Source: Gonium pectorale (lineage: Eukaryota; Chlorophyta; Chlorophyceae; Chlamydomonadales; Volvocaceae). From it: a DNA stretch of 36,799 nt. Location of the stretch: positions 146,677 to 183,475 of the forward strand of contig LSYV01000108.1 in NCBI GenBank assembly GCA_001584585.1, in the 5' to 3' direction. The notes under the pieces are model-generated. The model worked only from the letters and a program-made list of their open reading frames with translations. It was not told the DNA's origin and did not search any database. Below, one piece after another: positions 10,501 to 20,929 of this stretch (position 1 is its first letter; each line of letters begins with the position of its first letter). A program made the translations under genes and the position numbers.

Positions 10501-13500
10501 CGACCCAGCCAGCGGCGCAGTGCCGCAATGTGGTTGGCCCCCCTGAAGGACGACGCTAGGGCCGGCAAGTGACTGCAGCCTTTCTCTGATTTCCGTACCG
10601 CGCCCCGTAGGGCAACGATGGCGGCGTGGAGTCGCTGGGCTTCGGCATGCTGGGCGGCGGCGTCCTGATAAGCGTGTGGATGGCGGTGCTGGTGGCGGTG
10701 CTGGTGCTGGCGCGGACAAAGTACGAGAACGGCGACGGGCCGCTCAGCTGGTTCGAGGTGTTTTACCGCATCGGCTCCATCATCTACGGAGGAGGCCAGG
10801 TGAGCGCGCGCGCCAGAGAGAGATCTGCCGCGGTAGCCGGGGGCCCGGCGGGGGGTGTTGGGATGCTGTGGGTTACTGCCCGGGCGGGGAGGTCCGGTGA
10901 AACCGCAGCGATTTGTTGCGAGTGAGTGGGTCCGTGTGCGCTGTGACGTGTGTTGCTGTGTGCGGGTGGGCCCTGTCGGGGGGTGGATGAGGAGGCGAGA
11001 GAAAAGGTGCATGTCGTGTTCACGCACGTTGGCGGGTATGCGAGCGGCGATGCATGAGGGAGGCGGGGCCAGGATGACCAGGCGGGCGGGCAGCACACGT
11101 GCGCGCGGGTGTACGTACAGTAGGTGCGGACGGGCCATGGTACAGGTGCGGGCGAGGGAGCGCTGCACTGCAGCAGCGACCGACGCGGTTCGCGCTGCCA
11201 CCGCCCGCCGTGCCGCCGCCGCCCCATGGGCCGCTGCCGCTCCCGGTCACTGCCGCAAGGCCCCCTGCGCAGCCCGGCACACTCCGCCGACGTGTGCTTG
11301 TGGACGGGTTGGCCCGCGCCTCGCGCGCCTCCGCGCACCAAGGCACGTGGCACAGCCGCGCCCCGCTGGCCACCCTCCCCACCCGACGCGTCCCATCGCA
11401 GTGGAGTGCGGGCACTTAGCAACCTCTCTTGCACCCCCCGGCGCCCCCACACACACATACACACCGCCCCCCCCCCACCCCTTCCCCCGGCCAGGTTGTG
11501 CTGCCCATGCTCCTGACGGACGTGGTGAAGAAGGGCGACGACGGCAACGAGCTGCCCAACACCTGGGTCACCGAGAAGCAGTTCTACGCGGGCCTCGGAG
11601 CCGTGCAGGTGTGCGTGATAGGGGACAGGGGCATGCGGCGACGCGGGTTGGGCTTCAGGGTGGGAGGCAGGGTCCTACGGTCCGGGCAGGCGGAGGATAG
11701 ACCGCTGGGAGGGGCTGCGGGGGAGGGGGCCGCAGGCGAGCGGCAAGGTGGCGCGAAGGTGCTGTCGAGGAGGGTGGGATGGCGGGGACTATAGGGGGGG
11801 CCACCCTGTGGATGACGAGTGTTGTGGGGGTTCCCGGGCGCATTGACAGGTATGCACATGCAGGCATGGGGGACCGACACGGGGCTGTGCGGGTGGGGGG
11901 CTGTGAAAGGGCGCTGGCCGGCAGGCTGATCCCCGCTGCGTAGTGTAATGGACCGTGAGCAGCTCATGTTTGCACGAGCGCTCATGAATCGCGTGTGCGG
12001 CCTCCAAACCAACTCGCCAAACCCGCACTCCCCTCCCCCCACGCTCGCCCGCCCGCCCCCTCGCCAACAGGCCATGCCCGGCCCGCTGTTCAACTTCTCC
12101 GCCTACCTGGGTTGTATCATGGCGATCAAGGTCAGCGCGTTGGGGCAGGGGGGGCGCACACGGCGTATGTGGGGTGTTTTGAAAAGGAACAACGCATACG
12201 ACGAGCGTAAGCGCGAAAGTGGTGATGTCGTGGGGTGTGTGTAGGAGGGGGGATGGGGGTGTCTGCAGCGCCTTGCGCAGTTGGCATGTCTTCGGGGAGG
12301 AGCAGGACCAGCAGGATGGTGTTGCCGATATCTTACGAGCCTGGGAGGGGCGTGCTTAGTGGGCCGGGGCCAGGATGCATGCAGGGGTGAGAAGGCAAGG
12401 CCCGGACCGGTCCTCCCTGTCGCATCCGGGTTCACGTTTCCTTCATCCTCGCCCGCCCCTGTTCCCCTCCTGCCGTCGTGACGACCCGATCCCCGTCGCC
12501 ACTGCCCCCGGCCCCCGTTCCTACCAAACCCTGTTTCTCCACGCAACCTCCTCCCCCGCCCCCTCGTGTCCACCCCCCCCTGCCGCCCGCGCAGTTCAAG
12601 TACCCCTTCATCCTGGGCGCCGTGCTGGCGTGGTTCGGCCTCTTCGCGCCCGGCGTGCTGCTCATGTTCGGGGTGCTGCCCTTCTGGAAGAAGTTCCGCA
12701 CGTGGCAGGTGCGGGCGGCCGGCGCGAGGGGGGCAAGCAAAGGGGGAGGGAGGGAGCTGGGGACGGGCGCGGACGGGCGCTGCGCTCGCGGGATTGAGCA
12801 CGGTGCACCAGCGCCGGCTTTGGGTGCACCCACTGTCGCGCCTGGCGCCGTATTGGATTGGTGGCTTTGGGTTGAAAAGGAACAACGCATACGATTGGTG
12901 GCTTTGGGTGTCTCGTTTGCAAGCCGTCGTCGGCAGGGTGGTGTGCCGCGGGTGAACCGCCGCGGCTGTCGGTGGACGCAGCGCTTCCGTACATTCCGTA
13001 CATTCCGTACATTCCGTACAGGGGGCGCAGGGAACATGCGGTGGGGGGTAAAGAATTCAGTGCATTGGTAGGCAGGTTGGACCCGGGTTGAATCAACCCC
13101 TTGCTGTTTTGCCCGTGCCCTCCTCCGCACAGCCACATGCCCGTGACCGGTAAGGCGCACTCGCCCCACGGCTCTCTCTGCAAGGACGATGCGCCCTATC
13201 TGATAATCCACTTTCCACCTGCACCGACCCTGATCCCACCACCACCACCATCACAATGGGCTGCGCCTCAGGCTTCTCTAGTGAGAACGCCTTTTGACTC
13301 TTCTGACCCCCAACCGCCACCACCAGATCTACCGGCGCGGCCTGTCGGGCATGAACGCCGTGGGCGTGGGGCTCATCCTGGCGTCCGTGTTCAAGATGAC
13401 CATCGACGTGTGGCGCATCAGCCCCTTTAAGGACGCCTCGCTCTGCATCGGCCTCTTTGCCTTCACCGGTGGGTGGGCACCAGGGGTGGGCGGAGAGGGG

Positions 13501-13969
13501 GGGTGCACGCGTGTGCGGCGTGGAGCGGCCGACGGGGGCTGGCTGGGCGCCTCCAGTCGTGATACCGGGCATGCCGGGGTCTTGCAGATGCCGCGAGGAT
13601 CCGGCAGTTGCAAGGGACCTGCGCCAGCGGGGATTCTTCTTTTTCTTGGCTACCGAACGTCGCTCGCTGGTGTGGCGCTCGGCCGCTAGCGACTACCGGT
13701 AGCACCCTCGTCGCTCCGGGTCCTGCGTGGCGCGCCCTGCCGGTCGGGCACCCAACTCGTCACGGTCGTCGATTGCGGAAGCGTCGTGCGTACCTGATCT
13801 CGCGGGTTGCCGTACTTGCATGTTGCTCCTTGTTTTCCGACCTCCGTCCCCCCTTCACGTGTCCTCCCTCGCCCTCTCAGCTGTGGACGAGCTCAAGATC
13901 TTTGAGCCCTTCGTCGTCATCGGCGGAGCGCTACTCGGACTTCTGGCCTGGGGCGCCAAGCTGCGGTAG
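7564..13969 (+). CDS. CHR-family (ChrA-like) two-domain chromate/anion transporter
   Basis: Twelve exons join in phase: 7564-7870, 8044-8070, 8406-8455, 8853-8949, 9394-9587, 9975-10109, 10611-10799, 11495-11608, 12071-12130, 12595-12708, 13327-13468 and 13881-13969 (TAG). They total 1518 nt and 505 residues. The first in-frame ATG is at 7564; an ATG at 7642 is an alternative giving 479. Residues 1-90 are Pro/Ala/Glu-rich and probably cytosolic. The first CHR unit shows FGGPAAHI (104-111), LPGPTSTQ (140-147) and a hydrophobic core. The second shows YGGGQVVLP (329-337) and MPGPLFNFSAYLG (373-385). Repeated Gly-rich and xPGP motifs in two halves define long-chain CHR proteins. Bacterial ChrA exports chromate and its sulfate analogue; the algal substrate and membrane are unknown. 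The C-terminus is hydrophobic to the end. Confidence 0.92.
8044..8070 (+). other. 27-nt microexon carrying the CHR signature motif
   Basis: This very small exon sits between a TAACAG acceptor and a GTGCGT donor. With split codons on both sides it encodes FGGPAAHI plus half of each flanking Gly. That is the diagnostic motif of the first CHR unit, so the exon is almost certainly real despite its size. Confidence 0.85.
10356..10430 (+). repeat. 18-bp direct repeat in a CHR-gene intron
   Basis: The sequence acgtgaggtggtaagcgg occurs at 10356-10373 and exactly again at 10413-10430, 57 bp apart. It lies in the intron between exons 6 and 7 of the transporter gene. No function is evident. Confidence 0.85.
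12179..12894 (+). repeat. Dispersed 23-bp repeat in two neighbouring CHR-gene introns
   Basis: An identical 23-bp string with core gaaaaggaacaacgcatacg occurs at 12179-12201 (intron 9) and 12872-12894 (intron 10). At the second site it is flanked on both sides by gattggtggctttgggt, starting near 12855 and 12893. The surrounding introns are otherwise dissimilar, so this looks like a small mobile or dispersed repeat family. Confidence 0.75.
12985..13020 (+). repeat. Minisatellite, four exact copies of TTCCGTACA
   Basis: Four uninterrupted 9-bp units lie head to tail in intron 10 of the CHR transporter gene. The length is a multiple of three and open on one strand, but there are no splice sites around it and it lies between two well-defined exons, so I read it as intronic. 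Confidence 0.9.
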
Positions 13970-16900
13970 AGCCGGGGCGGGGGCAAGGGGATGCACGATG
14001 CGAGGAGGACCGCGGCCTCTTGGACCGCTCGCTCGCCGAAAACTGCGGGGGGCGGGTGCCTCTTCGGCGCCTTGACGTGCCCCAACCCTCCCAATGGGCG
14101 GAGACGGGCTGGCCGGCGACCGACTTCCGGAAGAGCCAGGCACGGGGGTCGGGGTAGCGCTGCGTACCGGTATGGTGCCTGGGCAGATGGCAGCCGGTCC
14201 GTCGCCCAGGCTGCCCGAGGCGCGAGCCGACTCGGGCCCCTGCTTTTTTGCCGGGGAGCTCTGCCTGCCCGGGCGGCGCGGTCTTATCTGAGAGCGCCTG
14301 GGGCTGAGGGGTGGAGCCATGACTACGGCAAGGGCGCCTGCTGCGCTTTGCGCCCGCGGACAGCCCTGCAGGCCGGGATGCGAGGGCTGCGGGGCCGATC
14401 TGTTGCTGGAGGCGTGCGCGCCCGCGTGTGTTGGGGTACCTGGCCGGCGCGCAGGAGGGGTAGCCAACACGAGGGAAATTGCAACGCATGTGTTATAAAC
14501 CCTGAAACCCCGACTTCAGCGAGCCCGGAAGCGGGGCGCACGGCGTACGGCTTTTTCGGCTGCCGCTGCACATGTGCACTATATGTACGGCAGGACATGT
14601 ACGGCGTGACGTACGGCTGCGGCCGTGCGTTGTTATTCCACACTAGGAACGAGAACGGGCAGAGCGAACCCAAGCGTGAGTGTTGTGAGGTCCGTTCTCT
14701 GCCCAACCTGGGGGCCAGGGAGCAGGAAACGAGGGCGGGAAGAGTGAGGGAGTAGGCAGGATTGATGGGGGCGGGCGTCAACGGCGTTCTTGCTAGTAGG
14801 AGGGCCCTGTACGTAAGTGGCGGTGGAGTGGTTGTCGAACGAATTGGGGGTGTGGACGTCTGCGGGTAGCAAGGCGGTAAAGGGGCCCACGAGCCGTTGT
14901 TGGCGGTTCCACTCATTCCCTGTACCCGCACGCAACGGCGCTGTTGCCAGGTGGTGTTGCGTGAGGTGCTCTTCCATCAACTAATCCATGCGGGCCGGTG
15001 CCAGCATGTGGTGCACGAGCGGAGTCTGCACCCCGCCGTACGTACGACAGTACGAGCGGCCCGCTCGCCCAACCTTGCGCCATTATTATGTTCGTGTGAG
15101 GGCCATGCTTGGCCCTCGCGCGGTGCCTTGGCCTCCCGAGCTGTGCGTGCTTGGAGTCGCCCTCAGGCGCGAGCCGGATGATAACGTAGGAACTCACGGC
15201 GAGGATGGTGCCTTGCACGCTCGCAAGCGCCCGCTCGCCCAAGGGGGTTTACTTCCGCCTTGCTGCCGATTCTGGGGGGCAGATTGGCGGGGCGGTCGTC
15301 GCTGACTGCTGGCGTAGTGTGCAAGTTCGCATGTGTACGTTTTAGTCGCTACGTGCATTGCTCGGATGGGGAGGCTGGCATACTCTGAGTCATGTGTGTG
15401 TCCCGTGCGCATGTCCTGCACGGTACGGTACCTATCATCGTAATAGCCCGCGGCGGGCGGGCGTGGAGTGGCGGGCGGAAAGCAGCTCGGTATTTTGCTT
15501 CGATCGGACGCAAAAACGGGTCGGTCGGGTGGCGTGGCGCTGGAGAGGTCCGCCTAACTCGGGGCGCATGGCCTCCCGGGGGGTTGGCGGTAAGGGAAAC
15601 CCCGTGCTGCCACGAATAAAGGGGAAGCGGTTGGCGAGGGGTTGAGCGAGGGGCTTGTGATTACCTGCCGGCCTCCGGCAGAATTTTTCCTAATCGCGTT
15701 ACTTGTAAGCATTCTTTTGACTGCGCTCCACAACGCTCGGGTACATGTGCGACCGACCGGATTTGCGCTTCTGCGGCGCCAGTGTGCTCACGGGTCGGGC
15801 TGGGTGGGGGAATAGTGTCCGGGGAGTCACATGCGGGGAGCCCCTCTCCCGAGCAGTCATAACGACCTAAAACGACGGCGCCTTGGTTAAACAGCCAACA
15901 GTGACGTGCCCCGGCGTTGACGCGCCCCAGCCAGCTCAGCCGGAGCGTCGTGCGCGCTTGCGCATGCGCTTGACCTGCTGTCAGCAGTCACGGACATGCA
16001 CGTGCTTCGCGCATGTTTCGTACGTTGTACGGAACTGGCACGACACAGTGATGCGCAGGAATGCGCATCGGCTGCTCGGCACCTCGAGTGAACAAGCGCG
16101 CTACCGTATGACACCGGTGCGAACCCAGAGACTAAAGGGACGTCCCGGTAGGTCCAGGCGACAGCCTGGCTATCTTGAACGTTTTTTCGAAAAACGCCCC
16201 TTGCTGTGGACATGATTTACGAAAAATGAGAGGGTAAACTTGATCCGGACTTGGGAAAAATGAGGTTCTGATGGGCCATGTATCGTCGTCAGCCACACGA
16301 ATTCCAGGGTCCGCAAACAACCCAAAACGTACGGGTCCGATCCCATCTGCCGCCAATCATGGACGGCCGCGGCAACATCTTACAAGGCCCCTACTTGGAT
16401 GGGTGCCCAGGTGCTCAGTTCCGATTCATTAACATCGGTTTCGTGGTGATCCTGATGGGCGGTGAAGTACCAGGTGCTTATGTGTGTGATGATTCGGTTT
16501 TCGTATTGCACCACTGACAGCACCCCTCGAAATGTTTACGAAAACGGCACGGTCCCGTGGGGGCGAAATCGTCCCCAGCCAAACGAATTTCGTGGCCTCC
16601 GGAGGAAGGGGAAACGTGCGGCCTGACGAATCCCCACAATGGAAGATAACCAGGCTGCCAGGCGACCCGAACGAGTTGGCATGCGTGTACACCATCCTCC
16701 GCAAGGGGAAACTGAGGTGCCTCTACCCTGGACGGATCTGCAAGGAGGCTGTCCGAGGCCTGACGGATCATGTCGGATCATGGTGCCAAACGGGGAAAAC
16801 CGCCGCCCAATCCACCTCCTCCCGTTCGTGCCTCACATTCGCCCATTCTAACTCCTCCCCATTCCATATTATTCTCTAACGTGTACACCCCGTCGTGTCT

Positions 16901-17102
16901 CATACACGCATGCCGTACGGCGCCGAGGCCAGTAAGCCAGTAGTAGGAAACCATGGAAGATAAAGCATATAAGGACTGCCTTATTTCAATCATGGCACTT
17001 ATGTCCGCTCAAACTCGACTGTGAGTTCCCGGGCGGAATTGCGGTTCAGCTTACAATAATGCAACTGCATGATTATACTCAACTAGTAAACAGCTTCACT
17101 TG
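13970..17102. other. 3.1-kb region without a recognisable gene
   Basis: This follows the CHR stop codon and precedes the SUA5 start. It should include the CHR 3' UTR and SUA5 promoter. The only TGTAA is at 15704-15708, 1.7 kb past the stop, which is far for a 3' UTR. Several overlapping open frames (for example 14323-14931 minus, 15883-16215 plus, 16532-16879 plus) show no family motif. The part from about 16180 to 17000 is less GC-rich than the rest and includes an imperfect palindrome (cgttttttcgaaaaacg at 16180-16196) and two related motifs near 16290 and 16576. It could be a decayed mobile element, but nothing diagnostic is visible. Confidence 0.4.
16968..16973 (+). promoter_or_regulatory. 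TATA-like element upstream of SUA5
   Basis: TATAAG lies 135 bp before the first SUA5 ATG at 17103 in a locally AT-richer segment. Position and sequence fit a core promoter TATA box, but there is no independent support for a transcription start. Confidence 0.3.
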
Positions 17103-18840
17103 ATGACCTTTGCAAAACACTCGCCCCATTCCGGGCTATCCTTGCGGCGACGACGCTGCGTTGCGCCGCTCTATATCCAGGCGGTTCGTCGTCCCTTCCC
17201 TTCTGCTGGATTACCTCGGCAGCAGCTCCAGCACACCTGGGAATTCCAGCGGTCAGAAATCAAAGCGGCGGCGGGAGAGCTCGACTCGGCGCGGAGCGCC
17301 GAACTCCCGGCGAACACACCGACCATGCAGACGGAGGTCGCCGTCGTAGATGCTGCGGAGCTGCGGGGAGGGGAGGCCAGCACGTCCGGACGCGATGAGG
17401 CTCCCCGGCGGCACCCGGTCATCGCCCGTGCCGCGGCACTCCTGGCAGCAGGCGAGGTCGTCGCCATCCCGACGGAGACCGTCTACGGCCTTGCTGCTAA
17501 TGCGCTCTCCGCCTCCGCCGTCAGCAAGATCTACGCTGCCAAAAACCGGCCGGCCGACAACCCGCTCATCGTCCACGTCTCCTCGCTCGCAATGCTCGCC
17601 TCCCTCTACCCCCCGGGGTGGTCCCTACCGGCGATCTACACCGCAGCTGTAGCTGAACTCTGGCCGGGGCCGTTGACCATCCTGCTCCCGCGCAGCCCGC
17701 TCGTGCCCGATGCGGTCACGTGCGGCATGCCGACCATGGCCGTGCGCATGCCCGCTCACCCGCTCGCACTCGCCCTCATAGCCGCCTGCGGCTTCCCCCT
17801 CGCCGCGCCCTCGGCCAACTCCTCCGGCCGGCCCTCCCCCACCCTCGCGCGCCACGTCCTCTCCGACCTTGACGGCCGCATACCGCTGGTGCTGGACGGC
17901 GGGCCCTGCACGTGCGGCCTCGAGAGCACCGTCTTGGACGGCCTGCGCTCCCCGCCCGCCATCTTGCGGCCCGGCGGCGTCACAGCCGAGCGTCTGGCCA
18001 GCTACCCGGGCCTCAGCGGTTTGCAGGTGTGTGCTCGTGAAAAAGTAATCCGCACGTAGTCAACGCGCGCTGCCCACATGTTCCCGTGCCGTGAGCCAAA
18101 CACTTGGCGGTGTCAGAAGCTGAACTCGGGATTTACTATGCGGTCCGCAGGTGTACAGAAGGGACTTTGTGGACGCGGCGCTGGAGGCGGCGCCCACCAC
18201 GCCCGGCATGAAGTACCGGCACTACAGCCCCTCGGCGCCCGTGCTCCTGCTGGACCCGGGGGACGCACGGCCGGCCGGCGGCACCGCCAGCGGTGCGGAC
18301 AGCGGCGCCGCCGGCAGCGGTGACGGCAGCACTGGAATGAACTTTAGCGCTAGTGCCGCCGCCGAGGATGACGCGTGCCTGGCGGCGAGGCTACGCTCGG
18401 CGGCAGCGGCGCTGCTGGCAGAGCTGGCGGCGGAGCGGTCAGCAGCAGCGGCAACGGCGACGACGACGGCTGCGGTGGAGGGGACAGCCGGCAGGGAGGG
18501 CACGGCGCCGTCGGGGCGGTGGACGGTGGGCGTGCTTCGGACCACCGTCGCGGGGGCGCCGTCGGGGCCGCTACCGTCCCAGCCGTCAGCAATCAGCGGC
18601 TGCGGGACCGCGCCGGCAGACGCACCGCCGGCGGCGCTGGGTGGCGTGGCGGTGATGGAGTACGTGCTTGGCCACGTGTCCCGTCCGGAGGCGGTGGCTT
18701 CGGAGCTGTTTGCTGGGCTGCGCCACATGGACGAGCTGGGCGTGGGGGCCATCGTGGTGGAGGGCGTGCGCGACGCGGGCGCGGGCACCGCCGTCATGAA
18801 CCGACTGCGCAAGGCAGCCAGCAGGGTGGTGCGCGTGTAG
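17103..18840 (+). CDS. Threonylcarbamoyl-AMP synthase (SUA5/YRDC family)
   Basis: Two exons, 17103-18026 and 18151-18840 (TAG), join in phase at a CAG|GTGTGT donor and encode 537 residues. The YrdC domain (about 106-300) shows PTETVYGLA (123-131), KNRPADNPLIVH (147-158) and SANSSGRPSPT, the substrate and nucleotide-binding motifs. The C-terminal Sua5 domain is entered through PGMKYRHYSP (K329-P335). It contains long Ala/Gly/Ser-rich insertions typical of algal proteins. The enzyme makes threonylcarbamoyl-AMP from Thr, bicarbonate and ATP for the t6A37 modification of ANN-decoding tRNAs. Residues 1-48 are Arg-rich and free of Asp/Glu, like a mitochondrial or plastid transit peptide. A second Met at residue 75 (17325) could start a cytosolic form. 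A convergent pyruvate kinase gene follows. Confidence 0.93.
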
Positions 18841-19430
18841 CGGAGGCGGGAGGCGGGGGGCGGGGGGCGGGGGGCTGGAGCGCAGCGCGGGACCTTGTCA
18901 TGGCCATACGTGCGATAAACAGAAAGGTTCAGCGTGGTGGCGCCCCGCCACAAGAAGGCCCAGCCGCCGAGGGGCTTTGGGAGTTGTGCGCGTTCCGGGC
19001 AGGCATAGATCCCAGACTGTCAGGAGGGCAGTGCAGGTGGGGCGCACGTACGCGTTGCGGGCCGTCTGCACCGCGCGGGGAGCAGCGGCGGCGGTGCAGG
19101 GCGCAGCATGATGGCTGGTTTGGTGCCGGCTGCGGGCGAGCGGTATCCCTTCTTTGTCCCTGGCGCATTGAGCCCCATGAGCCATCCGGCAAGCAAGTGA
19201 GAACGCGAGGTAGAGCATCGTCTCCCAACCTGTTGGGAGAGGCGCATCCCTGATGAGGTGCTGACGTCCTCGACCCCGAAAACAGAGAAAAATGAAGACG
19301 GAAACGTGCGGCATGCGTCACTGTGTACTGCATGCAGGAAGGTTGCCAGGGAGTTCATGGCGTGATGAGGTGCAGGGGCATGATGCACTAACGCTGCACG
19401 ACAGCGTGGGCGCTGGGGACGCCGCTCGAC

Positions 19431-19435
19431 TGTAA
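19431..19435 (+). terminator. TGTAA poly(A) signal for SUA5
   Basis: TGTAA is the usual polyadenylation signal of volvocine algal nuclear genes. It lies 591 nt after the SUA5 stop, a normal 3' UTR length for these algae, and is the first one on the plus strand after the stop. Confidence 0.55.
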
Positions 19436-19472
19436 CGAGCTACGGCTTGTTGTGGCTTCAATCAGTTGCAAA

Positions 19473-19477
19473 TTACA
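19473..19477 (-). terminator. Possible TGTAA poly(A) signal for the pyruvate kinase gene
   Basis: Reading the minus strand, this is the first TGTAA I found after the pyruvate kinase stop at 20930. It lies about 1.45 kb downstream, which would be a long 3' UTR, so an unrecognised variant signal closer to the stop is also possible. Confidence 0.25.
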
Positions 19478-19515
19478 CCGGTCTGGCCTCAGCCCCTAAG
19501 GACAGTACGATCGCC

Positions 19516-19568
19516 TGACCTGCAAATCGCAGGTCATTCGCTGCATGCATACGCGTACATGTGCACAT
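19516..19568. repeat. Inverted repeat followed by alternating purine-pyrimidine tract
   Basis: tgacctgc (19516-19523) and gcaggtca (19529-19536) form a perfect 8-bp stem with a 5-nt loop. Six bases later, 19542-19568 alternates strictly between pyrimidine and purine for 27 nt, a composition prone to Z-DNA. Both lie between the convergent genes. Confidence 0.6.
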
Positions 19569-20929
19569 CACCGCCGCTGCAGGGCTCTGCGGCTCTCGCC
19601 GTCTGCACGACAAAGACCGCACGGCAGCCCACGGCAGCCACCGTCCGGAAGGGCCTGAATGAAGAAGGTCATCCAGCATCCCCAAATTCAACCCATGATG
19701 TCCGATGCATGATGTAACGCGTCCCTCTCCCTGGCATACTTGTTATCACCGGTCAAGTCCGTCCCACTCCCTGGTTGTAAGCGTCCGATTGTTAGCACGA
19801 TCCCGAAGCAGCGCCAGCCATGATATGTCAAGATCTTCGTAATGCATTTACGTCACGACGAGGGAATCCAGCCGATCAAACGACCCTGCCGGATGCAGCC
19901 TCGAGAATCCACACATCCGTGCGTTCATCACCACACTTACGGTATACGGTACTGGTGCGGTGGCACGACTCTCTCGTGCATAAGACATACAGTGCCCTGA
20001 AAGAAGAGAGGAGGTACTGGTGCCCGGCCGAAGCGCCGCGCGCTCCCACAATGAACCGGGAGCCGCACTGACCCAGGCGCCTCCTTGCTACTGGGTCGCC
20101 ATCTCCCACACACACACCGCCGTCCCGCGCATATACTACGCAGCGAGCCTTGGCTTTTACGAGCCAAAAACGAGCAATAAAGGTCTAAACGCCATCTCGA
20201 ACAGATCGCGATTGATAGCTTAGTGTCCCGCGCCGCGCCGCACGCCTGCCTCACACAAAACCGCCCATTCACTGGCCCCACCAGACATTCGCATCCTCCG
20301 GCAAAGCCATCGGATCCCTGTCGACAATCTTTTCCCATTGCACCAAAATTGCAGTGCAAGGTCCCCAATGTCGCGCTACCGCAGCGGACTGACAACCATG
20401 CGACCGCAACAGTACAGGTGACCGTACTTTGCAGACCCGCACCCCCAAGCCACTCGCAACGCCCGAAGAACGCAGGCGCATAGCTCCCCCCCCCGCGCAC
20501 CCTGTTCACCGCGGATTGCACGCAGCCACTCAGGGAGAATGCATTCGAAAGAGGATCACGGAACAAGGGACTACTCACCATGAGAACACGGGGCATCCAA
20601 TCTCATTGCATGCACAGCCGCATGCTCACACAACGCCATCCGCCGATCCGCGCGTTGGCGCTGTTAGGCGCTCCCAAGGCCAACAGCGAGACGCCATTGG
20701 CCACTACCGCAATCGCCACCGGCACCGCCCGCTTCTTCACCTCGATCAACGGCCCGCGTCTGTTCCGCTGTCTGTTGAGCTGTCTGTCTAGCTGTTCAGA
20801 CGCCGCCGATCTGCACAAAGCCAGCTGGCGCCATTCCCACCCCAGGGCCCCCAGAGGCGCCGCCGCTACAGCTTGGCCTCACAGCGGCACAGTTGCACTT
20901 AAGCCTCCATCAGAATCCGGTAAGTCTCC

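Larger units (their letters stand above)
18841..20929. other. Convergent 3' intergenic region between SUA5 and pyruvate kinase genes
   Basis: Both flanking genes end here, so it should hold two 3' UTRs. A TGTAA lies on the plus strand at 19431, and a TGTAA on the minus strand at 19477-19473. No protein-coding signal is recognisable; the open frames at 18898-19388 minus and 19937-20596 minus show no motif. A hairpin and a 27-nt alternating purine-pyrimidine run occur near 19516-19568. Confidence 0.5.

Noticed and set aside
10311..11201. 296-residue minus-strand open frame in the CHR gene
   Set aside because: It is low-complexity and crosses a well-supported plus-strand exon; it is a composition artefact.
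15883..16879. Possible small protein genes in the large spacer
   Set aside because: Several frames of about 80-115 codons exist, but none shows a domain motif, convincing splice sites or codon character like the neighbouring genes.
17100..17102. Start of SUA5 at 17100
   Set aside because: The codon is TTG; the first ATG is at 17103.
18222..19253. Long open frames on both strands over the SUA5 C-terminus
   Set aside because: They overlap the conserved Sua5 domain exon and are Ala/Ser/Arg-rich shadows.
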